Assembly (NCBI GenBank): GCA_943323675.2
Contig: CALPIR020000171.1
Span: 1 to 5,188, forward strand
Direction of reading: 5' to 3'
Origin: Chitinophaga pinensis
Lineage (GTDB): Bacteria; Bacteroidota; Bacteroidia; UKL13-3
Length of the DNA: 5,188 bases
Made by a program: the position numbers and the translations under genes. The notes beneath the pieces were generated by a model that was given only the letters and a program-made list of their open reading frames with translations, had not been told where the DNA came from and did no database searches. Numbering within the stretch: the first letter of the stretch is position 1; each line of letters starts with the position of its first letter. This document shows, piece by piece, positions 1-5,188 of the stretch.

Positions 1-24
1 AAAATAAAAAAATAAAAACCTTAC

Positions 25-38
25 TTTTGTAAACAAAA
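25..38. repeat. Short inverted repeat (possible operator)
   Basis: TTTTGT (25-30) and ACAAAA (33-38) are perfect 6-base inverted repeats separated by AA. The left arm overlaps the -7-like box TACTTTTG at 22-29. A dyad this compact could be a protein-binding site. In DNA this AT-rich it could equally be chance. Confidence 0.25.
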
Positions 39-98
39 AATAATTTAGGTCTCATTATCAAGATGCAATATTGGCGCTGTATTAAAATATAGACTTAA

Positions 99-118
99 AT
101 TTTACGCTTGTGTAAAAT
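99..118. repeat. 7-bp inverted repeat with 6-base loop in the lysozyme leader
   Basis: ATTTTAC (99-105) and GTAAAAT (112-118) are perfect inverted arms around the loop GCTTGT. A near-consensus -7 box (TACGCTTG, 103-110) runs from the left arm into the loop. As RNA the stem would be weak (five of seven pairs or more are A-U) and no T-run follows, so it is not a terminator. An operator is the more likely role if it has one. Confidence 0.3.
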
Positions 119-187
119 AATTAACACGTTGTACACATTAATTTAACTTTTACGATTTAAATTCGGAAATTGAAATACGAAACAAAA

Positions 188-967
188 ATGATTAATACCC
201 GAAAAATTTTATTAAGTTCTGCTGTTGCGCTAGCATTGGGTACGAGCGCTTTATATCTGTTAAGTAATGGAAACGTTAAGGGAGTATCTAACAATGTTAA
301 AATAAGTTCCCCTTCTTATCCAACTTTTGGAATTGATTTACCCGGTGAATATGATTTGCATGGTATTGATGTATCTCGTCACCAACGAAATATTGATTGG
401 GATGCTGTGAGTAAAATGAAGCACAAAGATGTTTCAATTCAATTTGCTTTTATTAAAGCAAGTGAGGGGCGCACGGTCATTGACGAATACTTTAAGTCGA
501 ATTGGAAAGAATGTAAGGATGCGGGAATTTTACGCGGAGCTTATCACTTCTATCGTCCACACCTAACTGCTGATGAACAAGCTCGATTGTTTTTTAAACA
601 AGTTTCAAAATTAGAAAAGGGAGATTTAGCTCCTGTTTTAGACATTGAAATGTACGGAGGTGCCAGCCAATCTTTATTAAAGAAGAACTTGAAACGTTGG
701 TTGGTGTTGGTTGAAAAACAATACGGTGTAACACCCATTATATATACTAACTATGGTTTTTATAAAACCATGTTAACAGGTTCAGAGTTTAAAAAATACC
801 CTCTTTGGATTGCTCATTACCGCACACCTGATTTAAAGGATAAATTATCAGGATGGCATTTTTGGCAACACAGTGACAGAGGTCGTGTTAATGGAATTAG
901 GGGTGGTGTTGATTTTAATGTGTTTGACGGAGATATTGAAGATTTAAAAAAGTTAACTAAAAGTTAA
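188..967 (+). CDS. Exported GH25-family lysozyme (N-acetylmuramidase)
   Basis: Predicted 259-aa enzyme that hydrolyses the beta-1,4 bond between N-acetylmuramic acid and N-acetylglucosamine in peptidoglycan. Residues 1-24 look like a signal peptide or uncleaved anchor: basic R5-K6, then a hydrophobic run to about residue 24. A short linker (about 25-55) precedes one GH25 barrel filling the rest. Visible family motifs are GIDVSRHQ with catalytic-site D61, FAFIKASEG, GAYHFYRP (about 117-124), the DIE motif with D152 and E154 (equivalent to the catalytic D98/E100 pair of Streptomyces cellosyl), YTNYGFY (186-192), LWIAHY (206-211), WHFWQHS (223-229) and the closing VDFN (241-244). There is no separate wall-binding domain. 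I chose ATG 188 over the in-frame TTG at 170 because it leaves a normal signal-peptide N-region. The gene stands alone and ends at a strong terminator. Its role in self wall remodelling versus attack on other bacteria cannot be told from sequence. Confidence 0.93.
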   Translation: MINTRKILLSSAVALALGTSALYLLSNGNVKGVSNNVKISSPSYPTFGIDLPGEYDLHGIDVSRHQRNIDWDAVSKMKHKDVSIQFAFIKASEGRTVIDEYFKSNWKECKDAGILRGAYHFYRPHLTADEQARLFFKQVSKLEKGDLAPVLDIEMYGGASQSLLKKNLKRWLVLVEKQYGVTPIIYTNYGFYKTMLTGSEFKKYPLWIAHYRTPDLKDKLSGWHFWQHSDRGRVNGIRGGVDFNVFDGDIEDLKKLTKS

Positions 968-978
968 AAGAGCATAAT

Positions 979-1015
979 AAAAAAGGCCGACTCTAATTTG
1001 AGTCGGCCTTTTTTT
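979..1015. terminator. Bidirectional intrinsic terminator between the lysozyme gene and pdxA
   Basis: A perfect 9-bp GC-rich stem, GGCCGACTC (985-993) with GAGTCGGCC (1000-1008), encloses the loop TAATTT. Six A:T pairs (979-984 with 1009-1014) extend it to 15 bp. On the plus strand a run of seven T (1009-1015) follows the stem; on the minus strand a run of six T (984 down to 979) follows it. It therefore fits rho-independent termination in both directions, 11 bases after the lysozyme stop and 15 bases beyond the pdxA stop. Confidence 0.95.
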
Positions 1016-1030
1016 ATTTTCATTATATAA

Positions 1031-2098
1031 TTAAAAATCAATTCTGAAACGCTCTTTGCGCTGTTGCGAAAATGGAAGGGATTGTTCACTTAATTTAAAG
1101 TTTTCATTTCTTGTTCTTACCAAGTCGATGGCTGCATAAAATGCATTTCTGAAACTGTTTTCATCTGCCTTGTTTTTCCCTGCTATGTCGTAGGCTGTTC
1201 CATGGTCGGGGCTAGTGCGAATAAAGCTTAAACCAGCAGTGAAATTAACCCCATTTTCAAAACCTAAAAATTTAAATGGTATAAGGCCTTGATCGTGGTA
1301 CATAGCCAAAACAGCATCAAATTTTTGATACTGACGAGCACCAAAAAAACCATCAGATGGATAAGGGCCGTAAGCCAGTAAACCTGCGTCTTGGGCTTTT
1401 GCACATGCAACGGCAATGATATCTTTATCTTCATTTCCCAGAAGACCATTATCCCCTGCATGAGGGTTTAAACCCAATACAGCAATTTTCGGTTTTATGA
1501 TGCTAAAGTCGTTTTGCAGGCTTTGTTGCATCGTTTTAAGTTTACTTAAAATGCCATCAACGCTAATCTTAGAAGCAACATCTTTTAAAGGTACATGACC
1601 AGTAACTAGACCAACTTTTAAATCATCGCAAATCAACATCATCAAATAATTGCTTGCTTGATCTTGTTGAGCGAGATATTCTGTATGTCCGGTAAATGGA
1701 AGTGTATCACTATTTACATTATGCTTGTTTAATGGCGCGGTTACCAATGCATGAATATGGCCAGCTTTCAGATCTTTGGTTGCCACTTCTAAGCTTTTGA
1801 AAGCATATTTTCCACCTACTTCTGTTACTTCCCCTGGTTTTATTTCTACCTCCTCTTCCCAGCAAACTAAAATATTAGCCTTTTTATGGTGTACTTGATC
1901 AATACTTTTTATAATGTTGATGTTAAAGTCTGGGTGGTTAATGGCCTTTTTCCAATAAGTTATAATTTTTGGCGAACCATAAACTACTGGTGTACAGTAA
2001 TCCGAAATACGGTTGTCTAATAATGTTTTTATCACTACTTCAGGGCCAATGCCATTAACATCACCCAAGGTTATGCCTATTATCGGTAATTTACTCAT
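1031..2098 (-). CDS. pdxA: 4-hydroxythreonine-4-phosphate dehydrogenase
   Basis: PdxA (355 aa, cytoplasmic) oxidises 4-phosphohydroxy-L-threonine with NAD(P)+. The product decarboxylates to 3-amino-1-hydroxyacetone phosphate, which PdxJ joins with deoxyxylulose 5-phosphate to make pyridoxine 5'-phosphate, so the organism probably uses the DXP-dependent B6 route. Visible signatures: N-terminal ITLGDVNGIGPE (9-20), substrate-binding TGHTE (136-140), and the three metal-binding histidines H168 (VTGHVP), H213 (GLNPHAG) and H268 (MYHDQG), matching H166, H211 and H266 of E. coli. A conserved C-terminal block (FENGVNFTAGL, then TSPDHGTAYDIAG) follows. It is somewhat longer than the 329-aa E. coli enzyme. 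The ATG at 2098 lies 4 bases after the pepA stop, so the two genes are very likely cotranscribed. No separate promoter was found, and the terminator at 979-1015 ends the unit. Confidence 0.97.
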   Translation of the reverse strand: MSKLPIIGITLGDVNGIGPEVVIKTLLDNRISDYCTPVVYGSPKIITYWKKAINHPDFNINIIKSIDQVHHKKANILVCWEEEVEIKPGEVTEVGGKYAFKSLEVATKDLKAGHIHALVTAPLNKHNVNSDTLPFTGHTEYLAQQDQASNYLMMLICDDLKVGLVTGHVPLKDVASKISVDGILSKLKTMQQSLQNDFSIIKPKIAVLGLNPHAGDNGLLGNEDKDIIAVACAKAQDAGLLAYGPYPSDGFFGARQYQKFDAVLAMYHDQGLIPFKFLGFENGVNFTAGLSFIRTSPDHGTAYDIAGKNKADENSFRNAFYAAIDLVRTRNENFKLSEQSLPFSQQRKERFRIDF

Positions 2099-2102
2099 GT
2101 GT

Positions 2103-3539
2103 TTAATTGCTTAACTCTTTTAAAAATTGGAACATCAATCTTACTCCAACGCCTGTGCCATTTTTGGGGCGGTAGCTGCTTGCTGCGCTATTATATGCAG
2201 GACCTGCAATATCAAAATGCATCCAAGGATAATCTATAAATTTCTCTAAGAACTTTCCAGCAGTAATTGCTCCCGCTACTGGTCCACCAATGTTTTTCAT
2301 GTCAGCAATATCACTCTTTAAAAGTTTGCCATAATCATCCCAGAATGGAAATTCAACCAAACGCTCATGTACTAGGTTGCCGCATATTTTTAAATTGAGT
2401 TTAGTGGCTTCATCAGCTGTTCCCATGCAAACAATGCCATAGCTACCAATAGCAGCAGCAGCAGCACCTGTTAATGTGGCAAAATCCATAACCAATTCTG
2501 GTTTATATTTTTTTGCATAAGCCAATGCATCAGCCAAAATCATTCTACCTTCTGCATCAGCATTAAGCATTTCTACTGTTTTACCATCGTACATTTTTAT
2601 AACGTCACCTGGTGCGTAAGCATTTTCACCCGGACGGTTATCTGTTGCCGGAACCAAAGCAATAACGTGCACTTTAAGTTGTGCTTTTGCAACTGCATAC
2701 ATGGTTGCTGCAACTAAAGCGCCACCTGCCATATCGCATTTCATGGTATCCATCCCAGCGGTTGGTTTTAAGCTCAATCCTCCAGTATCATATACTACAC
2801 CTTTACCTACTAAAACAATAGGTTTTTTGTTGATTGCTTTTTTAGGTTTGTATTCCATAATGGTAAAGGTAGGAGGTGTTTGACTTCCTTTATTTACCGC
2901 TAGTAATCCACCCATTTTTAGTGCTTCAATTTGTTTTTTATTCAATACTTCAACTTTAAAAGAAGCCGCCTTTCCCATTTTTTTCATCTCATCTGCAAAG
3001 CCAATTGCATTTAAATGACTCTGTGGTTCATTTACTAAATTGCGTGCTTTACAAACTGCCTCAACTAAAATTTCTAATTCCGTTATAGCAGTCTTTTTTA
3101 TTTGGGTTGATAAAACAACAATATTTTTAAGGGTATTAATATCTTGTTCGCTCTTGTATTTTATAAATTGATAATTACTCAATGCACACCCTTCTGCAAT
3201 GGCTAAAAGTAATTCCTCGTTTTCTACCAACGATTGCAATTCTACTTCGGCATATTTGTGCATATTAATGGCAGTACAAACTCTGTTGCCAACACCACGC
3301 AGCGTTTCTAGTTGATCTGATTCTTCTTTGCCATCAACCTCTTCTATAAGCTGAATGTATGCTAGTCGGGTTAATTGATTTACTAAAATCAAATTCTCTT
3401 TAGCCGCAATCTTTTTGTTGATGTAGTCGATTTCTTTTTTATCAAACGATAACGATTTCCAATCTGTTTTTTTGTTTGCTAAATAAAGTACCGACTTATT
3501 ATTACTGTGTTTGGTTTTTAATTGAATTGTGGTGTACAT
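2103..3539 (-). CDS. pepA: M17-family leucyl aminopeptidase
   Basis: Cytosolic dizinc (or Mn) aminopeptidase, 478 aa, that removes N-terminal residues from peptides; the family is typically hexameric. A divergent N-terminal domain (about 1-160) precedes the catalytic domain, which opens with ARNLVNEP (165-172). All expected active-site residues are present: metal ligands K246 (VGKG), D251 (YDTGG), D269 (KCDM), D328 and E330, and catalytic K258 (SLKP) and R332. The M17 signature reads NADAEGRM rather than the usual NTDAEGRL; the ligands are unaffected. WMHFDIAGPAY and GTGVGVRL near the C-terminus are also typical. I start at ATG 3539. An in-frame TTG at 3563 would add eight residues, but that TTG is the end of the predicted -7 box, so it would lie upstream of the transcript. 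pepA is the first gene of a unit with pdxA. The symbol follows the family; exact substrate preference is unknown. Confidence 0.94.
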   Translation of the reverse strand: MYTTIQLKTKHSNNKSVLYLANKKTDWKSLSFDKKEIDYINKKIAAKENLILVNQLTRLAYIQLIEEVDGKEESDQLETLRGVGNRVCTAINMHKYAEVELQSLVENEELLLAIAEGCALSNYQFIKYKSEQDINTLKNIVVLSTQIKKTAITELEILVEAVCKARNLVNEPQSHLNAIGFADEMKKMGKAASFKVEVLNKKQIEALKMGGLLAVNKGSQTPPTFTIMEYKPKKAINKKPIVLVGKGVVYDTGGLSLKPTAGMDTMKCDMAGGALVAATMYAVAKAQLKVHVIALVPATDNRPGENAYAPGDVIKMYDGKTVEMLNADAEGRMILADALAYAKKYKPELVMDFATLTGAAAAAIGSYGIVCMGTADEATKLNLKICGNLVHERLVEFPFWDDYGKLLKSDIADMKNIGGPVAGAITAGKFLEKFIDYPWMHFDIAGPAYNSAASSYRPKNGTGVGVRLMFQFLKELSN

Positions 3540-3560
3540 GTTGTATGTTACTATAAGCAG

Positions 3561-3589
3561 CAAATCTATAAAAAAAACTCACATGCAAA
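3561..3589 (-). promoter_or_regulatory. Predicted Bacteroidota-type promoter for pepA-pdxA
   Basis: Read on the minus strand, TTTG (3589-3586) is followed after 17 bases by TAGATTTG (3568-3561), a perfect match to the -7 consensus TAnnTTTG. The spacing is at the short end of the range reported for this phylum. Transcription would begin roughly at 3553-3557, giving a leader of about 15-18 bases before the ATG at 3539. Confidence 0.65.
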
Positions 3590-3590
3590 T

Positions 3591-3595
3591 AAGGA
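3591..3595 (+). promoter_or_regulatory. Shine-Dalgarno-like site of rsmA
   Basis: AAGGA, within the purine run AAGGAAGGA, ends 7 bases before the ATG at 3603. It is the only start in the window with a clear Shine-Dalgarno match. It favours ATG 3603 over the in-frame ATG at 3630, which has no purine-rich sequence before it. Confidence 0.55.
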
Positions 3596-3602
3596 AGGAT
3601 AA

Positions 3603-4424
3603 ATGCGTAAAATTAGTTCTATTTGCAACATGAGGCATGAACAGGTTAGAGCAAAAAAATATTTAGGGCAACATTTTTTAAATGACGAGCAAATTGCATC
3701 CGATATTGTTGATGGATTAATGAGCAAGTGCAATGTAAATTTGGTTCTTGAAATTGGTCCTGGAATGGGAGTGCTCACCAAATATTTGCTTCAAAAGCCC
3801 ATTACCCTCTATGCCATAGATATTGATTCTGAATCAATTGAGTACCTCAAGAAACATTATGCCGATTTGACGCCTAGGCTTATTCAAGGCGATTTTCTAC
3901 AAATAAAGCCTACTGAGTTATTTAACGAAGAGTTTGCACTTATTGGTAACTTTCCTTATAACATATCAACCCAAATAGTTTTTAAAGTAATAGAGTACCG
4001 TGAGCAAATACCCATTATGACAGGGATGTTTCAAAAAGAAGTTGCGGAAAGGATTTGCTCAGGTCCTGGAGGTAAAGAGTATGGCATTTTAAGTGTTTTA
4101 GCTCAGACCTACTATGATTTAGAATACTTATTTACTGTTCCTGAACACGTTTTTATACCTCCCCCAAAAGTAAAGTCAGGTGTGATGCGCATGGTGCGTA
4201 AAGCAGAGGCTCCTGATATTAATGAAAAGATGTTGTTTAGGGTTGTAAAAGCAGCTTTTAATCAACGAAGAAAAAAATTACGCAATGCAATTTCGCAATT
4301 TGGTGTTGATGACGCTATTTTGCAACCGAGTGGTTTTGCCGATAAACGAGCAGAACAATTATCAGTAAACGATTTTATAGCATTAACCAACTTAGTTATT
4401 AAGTATGGAAACAACAATAATTGA
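3603..4424 (+). CDS. rsmA: 16S rRNA dimethyladenosine transferase (RsmA/KsgA)
   Basis: This 273-aa enzyme uses S-adenosylmethionine to dimethylate two adjacent adenosines (A1518 and A1519 in E. coli) in the 3'-terminal helix of 16S rRNA, late in small-subunit assembly. Family motifs occur in order: LGQHFL (21-26), SAM-binding motif I VLEIGPGMGVLT (48-59), AIDID (71-75), QGDFL (95-99), the catalytic NFPY tetrad (116-119, the N-L/F-P-Y motif of N6-adenine methyltransferases), MFQKEVAERI (142-151), FIPPPKVKSGV (184-194), and C-terminal FNQRRKKLRNAI (219-230) with RAEQLS (249-254). Length is normal. The start at 3603 has a Shine-Dalgarno match; ATG 3630 would give a 264-aa protein beginning MRHEQVRAKK, closer to where many homologues start, so it remains possible. 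Its last 20 bases overlap mgtE, suggesting one transcript. No clear plus-strand TAnnTTTG box was found in the 63-bp gap upstream. Confidence 0.97.
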   Translation: MRKISSICNMRHEQVRAKKYLGQHFLNDEQIASDIVDGLMSKCNVNLVLEIGPGMGVLTKYLLQKPITLYAIDIDSESIEYLKKHYADLTPRLIQGDFLQIKPTELFNEEFALIGNFPYNISTQIVFKVIEYREQIPIMTGMFQKEVAERICSGPGGKEYGILSVLAQTYYDLEYLFTVPEHVFIPPPKVKSGVMRMVRKAEAPDINEKMLFRVVKAAFNQRRKKLRNAISQFGVDDAILQPSGFADKRAEQLSVNDFIALTNLVIKYGNNNN

Positions 4425-5188
4425 TAACGGCTTTATAAAGCAGATAAAGCAAATAATTGCGAATGATCTGTTGGATGAATTGCAACAACAGCTGAAGCAC
4501 ATCTATGCTCAGGACGTTGCCGACTTGTTAGACAAGCTTGATACAAGTGAGTCGCGACAGGTTATGTTGTGCATTGATTCAGATAAGGCTGTAAAAGTAT
4601 TGGTTGAAATGGAAGATGATATTAGAGCTCGTTTTTTAGCTACTTATCAACCCAAAGAAATTGCCGATAAGTTTGTACAATTCATGGATAGTGATGATGC
4701 TGCTTATGTTCTTAATCATCTTGCGGTAAAAGAAAAAGAAGAGGTTATATCTTATCTAGTAGACATTGAGTTTGCATCAAGTTTACTTTCATTAATGAGT
4801 TATGAGGAATATACTGCAGGAAGTTTAATGGCGGTAGAGTTAGTTAAGGCTAATGACAATTGGACAGTAAGACAATGTATTGATGAAATTAGACGACAAG
4901 CCGAAGATGTTGATTCTATTTATGTGGTTTATGTAACGGATAAGTTTGAACGTTTGGTTGGATTAATCACACTTAAAAATCTTATTCTTTCTCATCCCGA
5001 TTCCAAATTGCAAGATGTTTCTAATAAAGAAGTTATTTCAGTTTCAACTTCTACAGACAGTGAAGCTATTGCAAATTTGTTTGAAAAGTATGACTTGGTG
5101 GTGCTTCCCGTAGTTAATGCTTTAGGCCAACTGGTAGGTAAAATAACTGTTGATGATGTGGTTGAGGTGATAAAAGAAGAAGCCAACG
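4405..5188 (+). CDS. mgtE: Magnesium transporter MgtE, cytoplasmic part only (cut by window end)
   Basis: MgtE is a dimeric inner-membrane Mg2+ channel whose cytoplasmic N and CBS domains sense internal Mg2+ and close the pore. The 261 codons here encode the superhelical N domain (about 1-130), the linker motif YEEYTAGSLM (133-142), and two CBS domains (about 143-196 and 206-256), ending in the conserved DDVVEVI stretch (250-256). The five-helix membrane domain, roughly 190 residues in family members, lies beyond the window; the frame is open to the last base, so this is an edge effect and not a broken gene. The only ATG start is at 4405, since an in-frame TAG lies just upstream at 4393-4395. 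The first 20 bases overlap the end of rsmA in another frame, with no Shine-Dalgarno sequence, which points to translational coupling. No Mg2+ riboswitch can precede it because the upstream sequence is rsmA coding DNA. Confidence 0.95.
   Translation, partial: METTIIDNGFIKQIKQIIANDLLDELQQQLKHIYAQDVADLLDKLDTSESRQVMLCIDSDKAVKVLVEMEDDIRARFLATYQPKEIADKFVQFMDSDDAAYVLNHLAVKEKEEVISYLVDIEFASSLLSLMSYEEYTAGSLMAVELVKANDNWTVRQCIDEIRRQAEDVDSIYVVYVTDKFERLVGLITLKNLILSHPDSKLQDVSNKEVISVSTSTDSEAIANLFEKYDLVVLPVVNALGQLVGKITVDDVVEVIKEEAN

Larger units (their letters stand above)
1..187 (+). promoter_or_regulatory. AT-rich leader upstream of the lysozyme gene, with candidate promoter elements
   Basis: This non-coding stretch lies in front of the lysozyme gene and presumably holds its promoter, but no element is fully convincing. 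TACTTTTG at 22-29 matches the Bacteroidota -7 box (TAnnTTTG) exactly, but no TTG lies at the right distance upstream within the window, and it would give a leader of about 150 bases. TACGCTTG at 103-110 is one base off consensus; its nearest upstream TTG (71-73) is 29 bases away, which is too far. A TTG at 129-131 followed after 19 bases by TACGATTT (151-158) has good spacing but a poor -7 match. The bases just before the ATG at 188 are A-rich, as is usual for start sites in this phylum, with no Shine-Dalgarno sequence. Two inverted repeats are listed separately. Confidence 0.3.

Noticed and set aside
550..738. Minus-strand open frame of 62 codons
   Set aside because: It lies entirely antisense to the GH25 catalytic domain, shows no recognisable motif and has no ribosome binding site.
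950..970. Imperfect tandem AAAAGTTAA-like repeat at the end of the lysozyme gene
   Set aside because: It is two short AT-rich copies encoding Lys/Leu/Ser codons, well within chance for this base composition.
1264..1461. Minus-strand open frame of 65 codons in another frame of pdxA
   Set aside because: It overlaps the conserved metal-binding part of pdxA, and its hydrophobic composition is what a shifted frame would give.
2701..2883. Plus-strand open frame of 60 codons
   Set aside because: It is antisense to the pepA active-site region and has no family signature.
3566..3781. Minus-strand open frame of 71 codons across the divergent gap
   Set aside because: It is antisense to the start of rsmA and would overlap the pepA promoter; its sequence has no recognisable motif.
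4200..4404. Possible Mg2+-sensing (M-box) riboswitch in front of mgtE
   Set aside because: This stretch is conserved RsmA C-terminal coding sequence, and mgtE begins inside rsmA, leaving no leader.
4992..5186. Minus-strand open frame of 64 codons rich in Ser and Thr
   Set aside because: It is antisense to the second CBS domain of mgtE; the Ser/Thr bias is an artefact of the opposite strand.
1..5188. Mobile elements, CRISPR arrays, tRNA/rRNA genes, toxin-antitoxin or defence genes
   Set aside because: I saw no transposase, terminal repeats, regularly spaced repeats or RNA-gene cores; nearly all sequence is accounted for by five recognised genes.

Overview
This is an AT-rich chromosomal window carrying five protein genes, most likely from a member of the Bacteroidota. 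Three things suggest this: a perfect Bacteroidota-type -7 promoter box (TAnnTTTG) in front of the aminopeptidase gene, A-rich leaders with little Shine-Dalgarno signal at most starts, and an rsmA-mgtE gene pair of the kind I recall from that phylum. The phylum is an inference; no rRNA or tRNA gene is present to confirm it.

Layout, left to right. Positions 1-187 are a very AT-rich leader with two small inverted repeats. It precedes a plus-strand gene (188-967) for an exported GH25 lysozyme-type muramidase. A strong bidirectional terminator (979-1015) separates it from a convergent minus-strand pair: pepA (2103-3539, M17 leucyl aminopeptidase) followed after 4 bases by pdxA (1031-2098, vitamin B6 biosynthesis). 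A 63-bp divergent gap (3540-3602) holds the likely pepA promoter and the rsmA ribosome binding site. On the plus strand, rsmA (3603-4424, 16S rRNA dimethyladenosine transferase) overlaps the start of mgtE (4405 to the window end, Mg2+ transporter) by 20 bases. mgtE is cut by the window edge before its membrane domain.

There are therefore three transcription units: the lysozyme alone, pepA-pdxA, and rsmA-mgtE. Apart from the lysozyme these are housekeeping functions: peptide turnover, pyridoxal phosphate synthesis, ribosome maturation and magnesium uptake. All catalytic residues I could check are intact. Two genes have in-frame TTG codons upstream of better ATG starts, and I moved both starts to the ATG. 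I see no mobile element, CRISPR array, RNA gene, defence system or evidence of an undescribed system; the findings are modest points about start sites, promoters and expression.
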